Source: Senegalimassilia faecalis (GTDB lineage: Bacteria; Actinomycetota; Coriobacteriia; Coriobacteriales; Eggerthellaceae). From it: 64,000 nt of DNA. Of the stretch, positions 49,282-57,779 are shown in pieces (position 1 is the stretch's first letter; each line of letters begins with the position of its first letter). Under the pieces are notes generated by a model that worked only from the letters and a program-made list of their open reading frames with translations, searched no databases and was not told the DNA's origin. The DNA is taken from NCBI RefSeq assembly GCF_004135645.1, contig NZ_SDPW01000001.1, positions 2,418,001 to 2,482,000 on the forward strand, read 5' to 3'. Position numbers and translations under genes: made by a program.

Positions 49282-50511
49282 ATGAAAGCGCTGTTCTTCC
49301 ATACCGTTCGCATGCTGGTGCGTCAACGCGACGTGCTGGTGTGGGTTATCGCGTTTCCGCTGGTGCTGGCGACACTGTTCCACGTGATGTTCGCGAACTT
49401 CGACGAATACTACCGTGCCGATTCCGTAAGCTGCGCGGTGGTGGCCGACGAGAACTATCACGCCACGCGCGCCACGTTCTTCCGCGAGATGCTGGCGCAG
49501 GTGTCGGCCGAAGGCGACGACCAACTGCTGGACGTGCGTGAGGTGGCGAATGCCGATGCGGCCCGCGACCTGGTGCTTTCCGGCGATGCGGCCGCGGCGA
49601 TTACGGTGGACGGTGAAGGGCTGCCGTCCATGAACGTCTCGCCGCTTGCCTCCGACACGCTTGACCAGAGTATCGTGCGCGCGGTGCTCGACTGCTATCG
49701 GCAGCTGTATGCGGAAATGAAGCAGGTGTTCCTGGCACAGGCGGGTGCGGCCGACCTGCAGGCCCCGCCGACCGATGCGCAGCTGGAGGCGTTTGCGCAA
49801 ACGCCCGGCGCTGACCAGGCGGTTCAGGCATTCATGGCCGACGCGGTGGGCACGCAGCAGGTCGACGTGCTGCGCGTGGCGTCAAGCGGCACCGTGCGCT
49901 ACTACTATGCGCTCATGGGCTTCGCGGCGCTCATGTCCGTCACGGTGGCCATCCACTCGGTCTCGGCGGTGCGCGCGAACACGTCGGCAGTGGGCGCGCG
50001 CCGGCAGGTGTCGGGGACTTCCGTCACGCGCCAGCTGGCCGTTTCCATGGCTGCCAGCTTCGCGGTGGTGTTCGCATGCCTGCTTTTGGCTTTCGCATAC
50101 ATGCGGCTGGTGCTGGGCGTGGAATTCGGCGGTCGCGACGGGCTGGCGGTGGTGGCCATCGCGGCTTGCGCGCTTATGTCGGTGGGCTTCGGCGCGGTGC
50201 TTGGCGCGCTGCCGGGCATGCCCGTTGCGGGCAAGGTGGGCCTGGCTACGGGCATCACCTGCCTGTGCGCCCTGTTCGCGGGCCTGTACGGTGAGCCGGC
50301 CATGCAGTTGGCGGACCAGATTTCGCAAACCGCGCCGTGGGCGGCGCTGATCAACCCGGCGGCGCAGGCGGCCAACGCGTTCTACGACCTGACGTACTAC
50401 GACTCGCTCGCGCCGTTCTTCAGTACGGTGGGCGTGCTGGTTGCCATGGCTGCCGTGTTCTTCGTGGCGGCGGCGCTGCTGATGAGGGGGCACAACTATG
50501 AACGTCTTTAA
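49282..50511 (+). CDS. ABC-2 type transporter permease (first)
   Basis: The 409-residue protein has one N-terminal membrane helix (LVWVIAFPLVLATLFHVMF), an extracytoplasmic domain of about 180 residues and a C-terminal block of five or six helices (FAALMSVTVAIHSV to AVFFVAAALLM). That is the layout of ABC-2 exporters such as YhgE/LagR-like permeases. GGGGGC precedes the ATG; the ATPase gene ends 9 nt upstream. Its stop overlaps the next permease gene by 14 nt. Confidence 0.9.
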   Translation: MKALFFHTVRMLVRQRDVLVWVIAFPLVLATLFHVMFANFDEYYRADSVSCAVVADENYHATRATFFREMLAQVSAEGDDQLLDVREVANADAARDLVLSGDAAAAITVDGEGLPSMNVSPLASDTLDQSIVRAVLDCYRQLYAEMKQVFLAQAGAADLQAPPTDAQLEAFAQTPGADQAVQAFMADAVGTQQVDVLRVASSGTVRYYYALMGFAALMSVTVAIHSVSAVRANTSAVGARRQVSGTSVTRQLAVSMAASFAVVFACLLLAFAYMRLVLGVEFGGRDGLAVVAIAACALMSVGFGAVLGALPGMPVAGKVGLATGITCLCALFAGLYGEPAMQLADQISQTAPWAALINPAAQAANAFYDLTYYDSLAPFFSTVGVLVAMAAVFFVAAALLMRGHNYERL

Positions 50512-51688
50512 GCTTGCGTTGAAAGTGGCCGCGCGCCATTGGAATTACTTGCTCATATATATGGTTGCGCTGGGGGCCATGTCGCTTTTGGGCTCGGGCG
50601 CCATCGAGGTTGCGCCGCAAGGCGAGTTCAAGGCCGACTCCCCGAAGGTGGCGGTGATCGACCGCGACGGGACCGATGTGTCGGCGGCGCTTGCCGCGTT
50701 CGCCTTGAAGGATGCCGAAGAGGTGCACGTGGACGATAGCACGTTCGGGCTGCAGGACGCGTCGGCGAAAGACCTGGCCAGCTACGTGTTGATTATCCCC
50801 GAGGGGTTTCAGGCCGACTTGCTTGCCGCCGCGCGCACGGGCGGGGACGCTCCCGAACTGCAAACGGTGATCAGCTACCAGGGCGCTCGCGGGTCGCTGG
50901 TCGACCAGCGCGTGAGGGGGTTCGCGCAGTCGCTGTACGGCTTCGCGGCAAGCGATGCGACGGCGTTGGCGGCCGACGTTGCGCGCAACGCGGATAAGGC
51001 GTGCGCGAACGAGACGCCGGTGGGATTTCTTGCGGTGGATTCGCAGGGCCTTTCGGCGAAGTACGTGAACTACGCGGCGTTTTCGGCATATGCGCTGTTC
51101 GCGGCATCGTCGATCTTCATTGCCGTGGGGCTGTCGTCGCTGCGGCGCGGCGCGTTGCGGCGACGCTTGGTGCTGGGCCCCGTGCCAAGCGGGCGCTACG
51201 GCTTGCAGGTGGGGTTGGCGTGCGCGCTGTTCTCGGTGGCCATCTGGGCCGTAATCGCTGCGGCAGGGCTGGTGGTGTTCAACCCGCTTGGGCAGGGCGC
51301 GCCGCTTGCCGCCGTGTGTGTGGTGCTTGCCGCGCAGCTGGGGTTTGCCCTGGTGGGAGGCGCAGCGGGCTTCCTTATATGGCAGCTTGGCGCCAGCGAC
51401 ACCATGGCCAACGGCGCGGGCAATATCTTCGGCCTGGTGTGCAGCTTCTTCAGCGGCGCCTGGATTCCGCTTTCGGTGATGGGCGAAAGCACGCGTCTGG
51501 CCGCGGCGTTCACCCCGTTTTACTGGGCCACCGATGCCATGACGCAAGTGTCGGAAGCCGCCGATATCACGGCGAGCTTGGCGCTGCAAGCGTTCGGCGA
51601 AGTGGGCGTGACGTTCGCATGGGCCGCCGTCATAGCGCTCGTGGCCGTAGCCCTCGGCCGCGCACGCCTGCGCGAGAGCGGCGCGTAG
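50498..51688 (+). CDS. ABC-2 type transporter permease (second)
   Basis: The 396-residue protein has the same topology as its upstream neighbour: an N-terminal helix (YLLIYMVALGAMSLLGSG), an extracytoplasmic domain and C-terminal helices (YALFAASSIFIAVGL to WAAVIALVAVALG). The two permeases probably form a heterodimer with the ATPase encoded at 48304. The substrate is unknown. GAGGGG precedes the ATG within the end of the first permease gene. Confidence 0.9.
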   Translation: MNVFKLALKVAARHWNYLLIYMVALGAMSLLGSGAIEVAPQGEFKADSPKVAVIDRDGTDVSAALAAFALKDAEEVHVDDSTFGLQDASAKDLASYVLIIPEGFQADLLAAARTGGDAPELQTVISYQGARGSLVDQRVRGFAQSLYGFAASDATALAADVARNADKACANETPVGFLAVDSQGLSAKYVNYAAFSAYALFAASSIFIAVGLSSLRRGALRRRLVLGPVPSGRYGLQVGLACALFSVAIWAVIAAAGLVVFNPLGQGAPLAAVCVVLAAQLGFALVGGAAGFLIWQLGASDTMANGAGNIFGLVCSFFSGAWIPLSVMGESTRLAAAFTPFYWATDAMTQVSEAADITASLALQAFGEVGVTFAWAAVIALVAVALGRARLRESGA

Positions 51689-51789
51689 GTGCACTTTGCC
51701 GGGTGGCAGGCGCGCTGGATGGATGCAAGCTCGCGAACCGCGAAAAAGAAATGCTCGTCTATTTTACGTTTGCAAGAGTATCGAGCAAT

Positions 51790-51854
51790 GCACTTTCGCC
51801 GACGGCGAAAGTGCGCAAACCTCAATATTGACGAATAGAACAGCGTGGTATTAT
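51790..51854 (+). promoter_or_regulatory. Hairpin and candidate promoter upstream of the LuxR regulator
   Basis: An 11-bp perfect stem (GCACTTTCGCC, loop GAC, GGCGAAAGTGC; 51790-51814) follows the exporter operon and could stop its transcription, though no T-run follows. TTGACG (51828-51833) and TATTAT (51849-51854) are spaced 15 nt, shorter than ideal, for a promoter of the regulator gene. Confidence 0.45.
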
Positions 51855-51893
51855 CAGCATGAAATAATTAGGCGGCTATTTGAGGGGTGAGCC

Positions 51894-52664
51894 ATGCCTT
51901 CCTACAAGAACGATTCCGTTCACGGTTCTGGGTATTTGGACCCTGCTTCGAAAGACTTGCTGGATGTCCATATGTCCATGAGGGAAGAACCCGATTTGGG
52001 AGCAGACCCGATTCGTGTTGTTATCGCAGATCAGGACCATATCTTCATTGAGGGCGTAGCGTCCCTCCTGAAGGAATGGGAGGAATTCGAGCTTGTGGGC
52101 AAGGCGTTCTCCCTCGAGGAGGCCTACGAGCTGTGCTCGCGCGAAAAGCCCGCTTTCATCATGATGGGGGTCACATTCAGAGGGGAAAGCTGCGCCCCGA
52201 CGGTGAAAAGGCTCTGCGACGCCGACTCGCAGCTGCGCGTCATGGTCGTCGCATCGATGGGGGAGAGCGGCTTCGTGCTCGATGCGCTGCGGGCGGGCGC
52301 GCGCGGCTTCGGCTTCCGCGACGAGATGAGCGCCGACAGGCTCCGTTCGCTTTTATGGGCGCAGGCGTGCGGCGACATAGCGTTCTCCGGCTCGCTTGGA
52401 ACCGTCCTTCAGGGCGCGCTGCTCAACGGCAGGCCTACCGATGCCTCCGATTCCGTCGAGTCCTCGTACTTCGACTCCCTCGACGACCGCGAGACGAAGG
52501 TCCTCGCCCTTCTCGAGGAGGGGCTTTCCAACGAAGAGATCAGCCAGCGCCTGTTCCTGAGCGTGTCCACGGTGAAGAAGGCCATCAACGGCATCATCCA
52601 GAAGCTGCATGTGAGCAATCGGGTGCAAGCCGCCGTCGTTTCCGCGCGCTACAATCGCGGGTAA
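51894..52664 (+). CDS. LuxR/NarL-type regulator with a degenerate receiver domain
   Basis: The 256-residue protein has a receiver-like domain (about residues 38-155) and a NarL-type helix-turn-helix (LDDRETKVLALLEEGLSNEEISQRLFLSVSTVKKAINGIIQKLHV). The phospho-acceptor Asp is replaced: the strand-3 segment reads FIMMGVTFRGES where LLMDIxMPG is expected, and the usual Lys region reads GFGFRDEMS. The acidic pair is IADQDH. The protein therefore probably does not work by phosphorylation. It ends 299 nt before the first equol gene, on the same strand, with a terminator between. It is the best local candidate for a cluster regulator, which is inference. GAGGGGTGA precedes ATG. Confidence 0.85.
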   Translation: MPSYKNDSVHGSGYLDPASKDLLDVHMSMREEPDLGADPIRVVIADQDHIFIEGVASLLKEWEEFELVGKAFSLEEAYELCSREKPAFIMMGVTFRGESCAPTVKRLCDADSQLRVMVVASMGESGFVLDALRAGARGFGFRDEMSADRLRSLLWAQACGDIAFSGSLGTVLQGALLNGRPTDASDSVESSYFDSLDDRETKVLALLEEGLSNEEISQRLFLSVSTVKKAINGIIQKLHVSNRVQAAVVSARYNRG

Positions 52665-52718
52665 CTCTCGGCAGCGCATCACCTCGGCATATCCATTACC
52701 ACCGCCGCGCCGCGGAGC

Positions 52719-52754
52719 GCGCAAAAAAGGGGCCCTCGGGCCCCTTTTTTGCGC
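52719..52754. terminator. Bidirectional terminator between the LuxR regulator and the equol operon
   Basis: A perfect 17-bp stem (GCGCAAAAAAGGGGCCC, 2-nt loop, mirror arm) contains A6 and T6 runs, giving terminator character in both directions. It isolates the equol genes from upstream transcription. Confidence 0.9.
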
Positions 52755-52841
52755 TTCGGCAAGGGAACCGCCCTCAATGAGCCAGAGGGATGCCGTCAAG
52801 GGGTCTTTCGGCTCGCTTTGCGGCGCCGATAGGCTCGGCTT

Positions 52842-52872
52842 TTGCATTCTTCCGACACTCGGACGATACCCA
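52842..52872 (+). promoter_or_regulatory. Candidate promoter and operator of the equol operon
   Basis: TTGCAT (52842-52847), a 17-nt spacer and GATACC (52865-52870) form a weak promoter. The spacer contains the palindrome TCCGA-CAC-TCGGA (52851-52863), and a tandem CGATACCCA/CGATACCCG repeat overlaps the -10. A weak promoter with an internal palindrome would need an activator or be repressor controlled. Confidence 0.35.
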
Positions 52873-52963
52873 CGATACCCGCTCTTCCTTCCACAATGAA
52901 ACCACAGGCGCAGACCGCAAAACAAGATACGGATGTGCAGGAGCTTTCTAGAAGGAGACAGAA

Positions 52964-53437
52964 ATGATCAAGGCGCAACTGAATCGCATCGCACTTCGTG
53001 CCGCCGACGCGGACAAGGCCGTTGAAGACCTCGGCAAGCTGCTTGGCGTTACGTTCTACGGACCCTATGACGATGAGCATATGGGCCTGCGCGTCGCGCT
53101 CCCGAAATCCGGCGGCATCGAAGTGATGGCCCCCATGCATGACCACGACGCCATCGGCGCGTATCAGAAGCTGCAGGAAGTCGGCGAGGGTGTCAGCGGA
53201 ATCGCCGTGCGCGTAGAGAACTTCGACGAGGCCAAGGAGCACTTCGCCTCCATGGGCCTGAAGCCCGCCGTCGAGTTCAACCACGGCAAGTTCCGCGAGA
53301 TGATCTTCCCGCCGCAGCCCGCTACCCACGGCCTTGAAATCGCCGTCAACGAGTTCCCGGACGCAAACGGCGGCGCCATCCAGGTTGCTTTGGACATGGG
53401 CGCCGACTGGACCGACGTGTGCGACTGGAGCAAATAG
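52964..53437 (+). CDS. Dihydrodaidzein racemase (VOC superfamily)
   Basis: The 157-residue protein is a VOC/glyoxalase-fold enzyme related to methylmalonyl-CoA epimerase (NRIALRAADADKAVEDLGKLLGVTFYGPYDDEHMGLRVALPKSGGIEVMAPM). Known equol clusters carry such a gene as dihydrodaidzein racemase, which interconverts R- and S-dihydrodaidzein so that the S form needed downstream is available. Histidine and glutamate residues at the paired beta-alpha-beta positions could hold the metal. AAGGAG precedes the ATG. It is the first gene of the cluster. The assignment relies on context plus fold. Confidence 0.85.
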   Translation: MIKAQLNRIALRAADADKAVEDLGKLLGVTFYGPYDDEHMGLRVALPKSGGIEVMAPMHDHDAIGAYQKLQEVGEGVSGIAVRVENFDEAKEHFASMGLKPAVEFNHGKFREMIFPPQPATHGLEIAVNEFPDANGGAIQVALDMGADWTDVCDWSK

Positions 53438-53457
53438 CAAGCGAAAGTAGGACGAAC

Positions 53458-54180
53458 ATGACATGTGTTGCAGTTTTTAAGTGGGCCATGAACCCCAAGG
53501 ACGAGCGCCTTGGGGTCGACGGCTCCATCAAGTGGGCGGCCAACCGTCCCGAAGTGGGCGACGATGACCACGCGGCCATCCAGGTCGCCCAGGACGCGAA
53601 CCCCGGCGAGCCCGCCGTCGGCGTCACGATGGCAAGCGGCGAGATGGCGTTCGGCGCCGCTCGCGGCATCGAGAACACCATCGCCATCGAGGGGCTCGAC
53701 GCCCTCGCCCAGCCGACCGAGATCGCGGCGGCGCTGGCCTCCGCGATCAAGGGCATCGAGGGCGTGACGGCCGTCGCCATCGGCGACTGCGCGTGGCAGC
53801 CCATGGTCCCGAGCCTTCTGGCAGCGAACCTTGGCTGGCCGTGCATCCTTGCCGTCGACGCGGTGAGGCCCGAAGGCGACGGGCTGGTCGTGACGCGCCG
53901 CTTCGGCTCGGGCACCCAGGACATCGCCGTGTCCGGCCCCGTGGTCATGGCGGTGGCGGCACGCCGCGAGGAGGAGAACAAGCCCGGCATGCGCGCGATT
54001 CTCACGGCCCGCAAGAAGCCCGTTGAAAAAGTGAATGCCCAGGCTGACAACGCCTCCGTGTTCGAGGTCTCCGGCGTGCACGAGCCTGAAGCGCGCGCTT
54101 CGAAGATCTTCGACGGGTCAGATCCAGAGGCGGCGGTCGCCCAGTTGGTTTCCGCGCTTCAGTCCGAGGGGGTGCTGTAG
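53458..54180 (+). CDS. etfB: Electron transfer flavoprotein beta subunit
   Basis: The 240-residue protein has the EtfB fold with family motifs (VFKWAMNPKD...WAANRPEVGDDDHAAIQVAQDA, TMASGEMAFGAARGIENTIAIEG and PCILAVDAV). It pairs with EtfA, whose gene begins directly after its stop. The ATG at 53458 is used; the ribosome site is weak (AGTAGGA). Etf proteins carry electrons between dehydrogenases and, here, presumably the isoflavone reductases. Confidence 0.9.
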   Translation: MTCVAVFKWAMNPKDERLGVDGSIKWAANRPEVGDDDHAAIQVAQDANPGEPAVGVTMASGEMAFGAARGIENTIAIEGLDALAQPTEIAAALASAIKGIEGVTAVAIGDCAWQPMVPSLLAANLGWPCILAVDAVRPEGDGLVVTRRFGSGTQDIAVSGPVVMAVAARREEENKPGMRAILTARKKPVEKVNAQADNASVFEVSGVHEPEARASKIFDGSDPEAAVAQLVSALQSEGVL

Positions 54181-55095
54181 ATGAGCAAGGTTTGGATTCT
54201 CGTAGCCGACGACATGAGCGCGGCAAGCGTTGCGGGCATTGCGGAGAAGTCCGGCTGTTCCGTGGACGCGCTGGTTTTCGGAGATGCGAGCCGCGCAGAG
54301 GCGGTGGCCGGGCTCGGCGTCGGGTCCGTCTCCCTGTATGAGACCGAAGAGACCCTGGCCGAGTCGATGGCCTCGGCTATCGCGCAGCGCGCCGTCAAGG
54401 AGCTTCCCGCCGCGGTCGTCCTCTCCGACAACGCGACGGCTCGAGCCATCGCGGGCGCTGTGGCCGTGGAGCTCAACGCTGCCGTTGCCACCAACGTGAC
54501 CTCCGTGAAGGTGGAGGCCGGCAAGACCGTCGTCGAGCAGCTGGCCGCGGAAGGCGAGGCTGTGCGCGTGCTCGAGGTGACCGGATCGGTCGTCTGCGTG
54601 ATCGCCGACGGCGGGGAAGAGGCCGAGCAGAGCGCTCCCGTCGCCGTGGAAACCGTCTCCGCAGAGCAGGCGCACGATATGAAGGTCGTCGCGACCAATG
54701 TGGACGCAGGCGGTTCGAACGGCCTGGCGACGGCCGAGAAGGTCGTCGGCGTTGGCCTGGGCATCGGCGAGAAGGAGAACCTCTCCCTGGTCGACGACCT
54801 CGCAGACGCCCTTGGTGCCGAGGTGGCCTGCACCCTTCCGCTTTGCGACAACTATCACTGGTTCGAGCACAACCGCGTCGTCGGCACGTCCACCCAGAAG
54901 ATATCCCCCCGCTTGTACATGTGCTTCGGTTCCTCGGGCGCTCCTCAGCATATGACGGGCGTGCGCAGCTCGAAGGTGATCGTCGCGGTGAACAACGACC
55001 CCGAGGCCCCCGTGTTCCGCGAGTGCGCTTACGGCATCGTGGGCGATGCGAAGAAGATCCTTCCCGTGCTGACCGAGGCTGTCCGAAAGGCCTAG
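54181..55095 (+). CDS. etfA: Electron transfer flavoprotein alpha subunit
   Basis: The 304-residue protein has the EtfA C-terminal FAD domain (VVGVGLGIGEKENL, VACTLPLCDNYHWFEHNRVVGTSTQKISPRLYMCFGSSGAPQHMTGVRSSKVIVAVNNDPEAP; only parts of this are diagnostic). The Q-H-x-x-G motif of the FAD site is visible. The gene abuts etfB without a spacer. With FixC-like and FixX-like proteins encoded downstream it could form an EtfABCX-type complex. Confidence 0.9.
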   Translation: MSKVWILVADDMSAASVAGIAEKSGCSVDALVFGDASRAEAVAGLGVGSVSLYETEETLAESMASAIAQRAVKELPAAVVLSDNATARAIAGAVAVELNAAVATNVTSVKVEAGKTVVEQLAAEGEAVRVLEVTGSVVCVIADGGEEAEQSAPVAVETVSAEQAHDMKVVATNVDAGGSNGLATAEKVVGVGLGIGEKENLSLVDDLADALGAEVACTLPLCDNYHWFEHNRVVGTSTQKISPRLYMCFGSSGAPQHMTGVRSSKVIVAVNNDPEAPVFRECAYGIVGDAKKILPVLTEAVRKA

Positions 55096-55104
55096 CAGAC
55101 GCGT

Positions 55105-55130
55105 GCCCCGCGGGCGTCTGCCCGCGGGGC
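55105..55130 (+). other. Intra-operon RNA hairpin (etfA/tetrahydrodaidzein reductase gap)
   Basis: A perfect 11-bp stem (GCCCCGCGGGC pairing with GCCCGCGGGGC, GTCT loop) has no T-run. It is more likely a processing or stability element than a terminator. Confidence 0.6.
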
Positions 55131-55201
55131 GATATTCGGCGAAAACCGCCGCTTCGTCGGTTCGGGGCGGCGGAGGCAGTCACTTTCAAAGGAGGAAAGA
55201 T

Positions 55202-56665
55202 ATGGCTGAGTTCGATGTTGAGTACGACCTGGTCGTCGTCGGCGGCGGCGCATCCGGCAAGTCCGCGGCCTTGATCGCGGCTCGCGCCGGCAAGAGCGTC
55301 GTCGTTCTCGAGAAGATGCCCGAGACGGGCGGCCTGTCCATGTACGCCGAGGGGACCGCGGCGTTCGAGTCTTCCATTCAGAAGGAACTCGGTACCCCCC
55401 GTCTGAGCAAGTACCATTTCCCCACGAAGCAAGAGGGCGTGGAGAAGTTCATGGGATACAGCCACCAGCGCGCGAGCTACGACGTGGTGCGCGCCTTCGT
55501 GGAGAATTCCGCTGAGACCATCGACATCTACCGCGAGCTGGGCGTCGTCTACAAGACCTGCGACATCGCCGCAGAGGACGATCCCAGCGAGGTCTGGACC
55601 TTCCACCTGCCCGAGGGCCTCGGCGCCCACTGCCAGGAGGTTCTGCTCGACGCCATCCAGAAGCTCGACGTGGACATCTTCACCTCCACGCCCGCCAAGG
55701 AGCTGATCATCGAGGACGGCAAGGTCGTCGGCGTCGTGGCCGAGTCCGACGGAGAGCCGCTGCGCGTCGGCGGCAAGGCCGTCATCCTCGCGACCGGCGG
55801 CATGGGCTCGAACCCCGACCGCATCTTCAAGTACAGCTGGTTCGCCCCCGCTGCCTACAACATGAACGTTCTGACCCCGCTGCAGAATATGGGCGACGGC
55901 CTTGATCTGGCCCTGTCCGCAGGCGCAGATGACACGACCATCACCACCTGCCCGATTTTGGCGGCTGGCGGCCGTGACATGACCATGGATTCCCAGGTCG
56001 GCGGCGCAGGCGTCAACCCCGGCGTGTGGATCAACAAGTCCGGCAAGCGCTTCTGCGCCGAATCCGTCGCCGAGAACATCGGCGACATCGGCACCTACTA
56101 CGGCAAGCAGCCCGGCGGCATCGTGTGGTCCATCCTCTCCCAGGCCGACATCGACCGCCTGGTCAACGAGGGCTCCGAAATCGCCATCGGCGAGTTCGTC
56201 GTGTACCACAAGCCCATGGAGCGCCTACCCATCGAGCTCAATGCGCACCTGGAGTCCGGCCTGGTCAAGAAGGCCGACTGCTTCGAAGAGCTGGCTGAGA
56301 TGATGGACGTTCCTGCTGGCGCCTTCGTAGACACCATGAACGCCTACAACGAGGCGTGCGAGAAGGGCTACGACGATGCCTTCATGAAGAAGCCCGAGTA
56401 CCTGCGTGCCGAGACTCAGGCCCCCTTCTACGCCATCCCCTTGGCAACGGGCACCATGGGCTCTGCCGGTGGCATCAGGATCAACGGCAACATGCAGGTC
56501 ATCGATTCCGACGCGAACCCCATCCCCGGCCTGTACGCTGTGGGCCTGGATGCCACCGGCCTGTACGGCGACTCCTACAACATGGAGGTTCCCGGCGCCG
56601 CTAACGGCTTCGCCCACACCTCCGGCCGCATTGCGGCACGCCACGCCCTCTCCACGATGGAGTAA
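55202..56665 (+). CDS. tdr: Tetrahydrodaidzein reductase (fumarate-reductase-like flavoprotein)
   Basis: The 487-residue protein is an FAD_binding_2 flavoprotein: the dinucleotide motif YDLVVVGGGASGKSAALIAARAG at the N-terminus, ILATGGMGSNPDRIF in the middle and GLYAVGLDATGLYGDSYNMEVPGAANGFAHTSGRIAA at the FAD-closing C-terminus. Equol clusters carry such an enzyme, which converts tetrahydrodaidzein to S-equol. It lacks a heme domain and signal peptide, so it acts in the cytosol. AAAGGAGG precedes ATG 55202; a longer upstream frame is not supported. Confidence 0.88.
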   Translation: MAEFDVEYDLVVVGGGASGKSAALIAARAGKSVVVLEKMPETGGLSMYAEGTAAFESSIQKELGTPRLSKYHFPTKQEGVEKFMGYSHQRASYDVVRAFVENSAETIDIYRELGVVYKTCDIAAEDDPSEVWTFHLPEGLGAHCQEVLLDAIQKLDVDIFTSTPAKELIIEDGKVVGVVAESDGEPLRVGGKAVILATGGMGSNPDRIFKYSWFAPAAYNMNVLTPLQNMGDGLDLALSAGADDTTITTCPILAAGGRDMTMDSQVGGAGVNPGVWINKSGKRFCAESVAENIGDIGTYYGKQPGGIVWSILSQADIDRLVNEGSEIAIGEFVVYHKPMERLPIELNAHLESGLVKKADCFEELAEMMDVPAGAFVDTMNAYNEACEKGYDDAFMKKPEYLRAETQAPFYAIPLATGTMGSAGGIRINGNMQVIDSDANPIPGLYAVGLDATGLYGDSYNMEVPGAANGFAHTSGRIAARHALSTME

Positions 56666-56685
56666 CACTCTCCATCTTCCTCTTC

Positions 56686-56729
56686 GGCGCCGGGGCCTCT
56701 CCCTTTCCAATCCTCATGGCCCCGACGCC
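56686..56729 (+). other. Intra-operon hairpin between tdr and ddr
   Basis: GGCGCCGGGGCC (56686-56697) pairs with GGCCCCGACGCC (56718-56729) with one mismatch. A second small hairpin GCCGC/GCGGC follows at about 56748-56766. No T-run is present. Confidence 0.55.
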
Positions 56730-56794
56730 CTTTCCCCAGTGATACAGCCGCTTATTGCTTGCGGCTCAAACAGCGATAGAGAAAGGAATCTACC

Positions 56795-57658
56795 ATGGCA
56801 CAGGAAGTCAAATGCCCCAAGATGCCCGGAGCGCCCGTCTTCGGCAAGTGGATCAGCCCCGAGGAGTCGATCGGCCAGCGCCTCAAGGGCAAGAAGATCA
56901 TTCTCACCGGCACCACTAAGGGCGTCGGCAAGGTCACCCAAGAGCTGCTGTGCGCCCACGGCGCCTTCGTCTGCGGCTCCGGCCGTACCCCCGGCGTGGC
57001 CGCTTCCGTGGCCGACGAGCTGAAGGCCAAGGGCTACCAGGCCGCCGGCATGGACGTCGACCTGTCCGACTACGAGGCCGTGAAGAAGTGGGTGCAGGAG
57101 TGCGCCGAGCTCATGGGCGGTATCGACGTCGTCATCAACAACGCCTCCCACCCGGGCATGGCCCCCTTCGAGGAGATGACCCCCGAGATCTGGAACTACG
57201 GCATCAAGAACGAGCTCGACCTGGTCTACAACGTGTGCAACTGCGCTTGGCCGTACCTGAAGGAAGCCGAGGGCGGCGCTTCCATCATCATCACCTCCTC
57301 CACCGTCGGCCTCCAGGGCACCAACTCCCCGCAGGCCTGCCACGCCGCCGCCAAGGGCGCATGCCTGTCCCTGGCCCGCCAGCTGGCAGCTGAAGGCGGC
57401 CCCTTCGGCATCCGCTGCAACTCCGTCACCCCCGGCCTGGTGTGGACCGAGGCCATGGCCAACATCCCGAAGGAAATGGCATCCGGCCTGGTCGGTGCGC
57501 AGACCACCCAGCAGGCTATCGACCCCATGGACATCGCCTACGCTTACCTCTTCCTGGCCTCCGATGAGGCTCGCCAGATCACCGCAGCGAACCTTCCCGT
57601 CGACGGCGGCTGCGCCGGCGCTGTGACCGGCGGCATGCAGGGCGAGATCGAAGGCTAA
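56795..57658 (+). CDS. ddr: Dihydrodaidzein reductase (short-chain dehydrogenase/reductase)
   Basis: The 287-residue SDR has the nucleotide-binding motif LTGTTKGVGKVTQELL, the VINNAS segment and the SSTVGLQG serine region. It carries CHAAAKGA where SDRs have YxxxK, so the general-base tyrosine is replaced by histidine. In equol producers a homologous enzyme reduces dihydrodaidzein to tetrahydrodaidzein with NAD(P)H. AAAGGA precedes the ATG. A 34-residue N-terminal extension (AQEVKCPKMPGAPVFGKW) precedes the Rossmann fold. Confidence 0.9.
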   Translation: MAQEVKCPKMPGAPVFGKWISPEESIGQRLKGKKIILTGTTKGVGKVTQELLCAHGAFVCGSGRTPGVAASVADELKAKGYQAAGMDVDLSDYEAVKKWVQECAELMGGIDVVINNASHPGMAPFEEMTPEIWNYGIKNELDLVYNVCNCAWPYLKEAEGGASIIITSSTVGLQGTNSPQACHAAAKGACLSLARQLAAEGGPFGIRCNSVTPGLVWTEAMANIPKEMASGLVGAQTTQQAIDPMDIAYAYLFLASDEARQITAANLPVDGGCAGAVTGGMQGEIEG

Positions 57659-57678
57659 TCGGTCCCTGACCGCACGAC

Positions 57679-57736
57679 TGAGGCTAACAAGGCAGGGGCG
57701 CAATTCCATGGAAGGGTGCCCCTTGGCCTCGGTTTT
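57679..57736 (+). terminator. Partial terminator-like hairpin after ddr
   Basis: An interrupted stem (GAGGC...AGGGGCGC pairing with GTGCCCC...GGCCTC) is followed by GGTTTTGC. The short T-run suggests partial termination inside the operon. Confidence 0.5.
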
Positions 57737-57779
57737 GCTTGGAGAAAACGCGATTTACAGAAGAGATTAGGGGGAGGAA

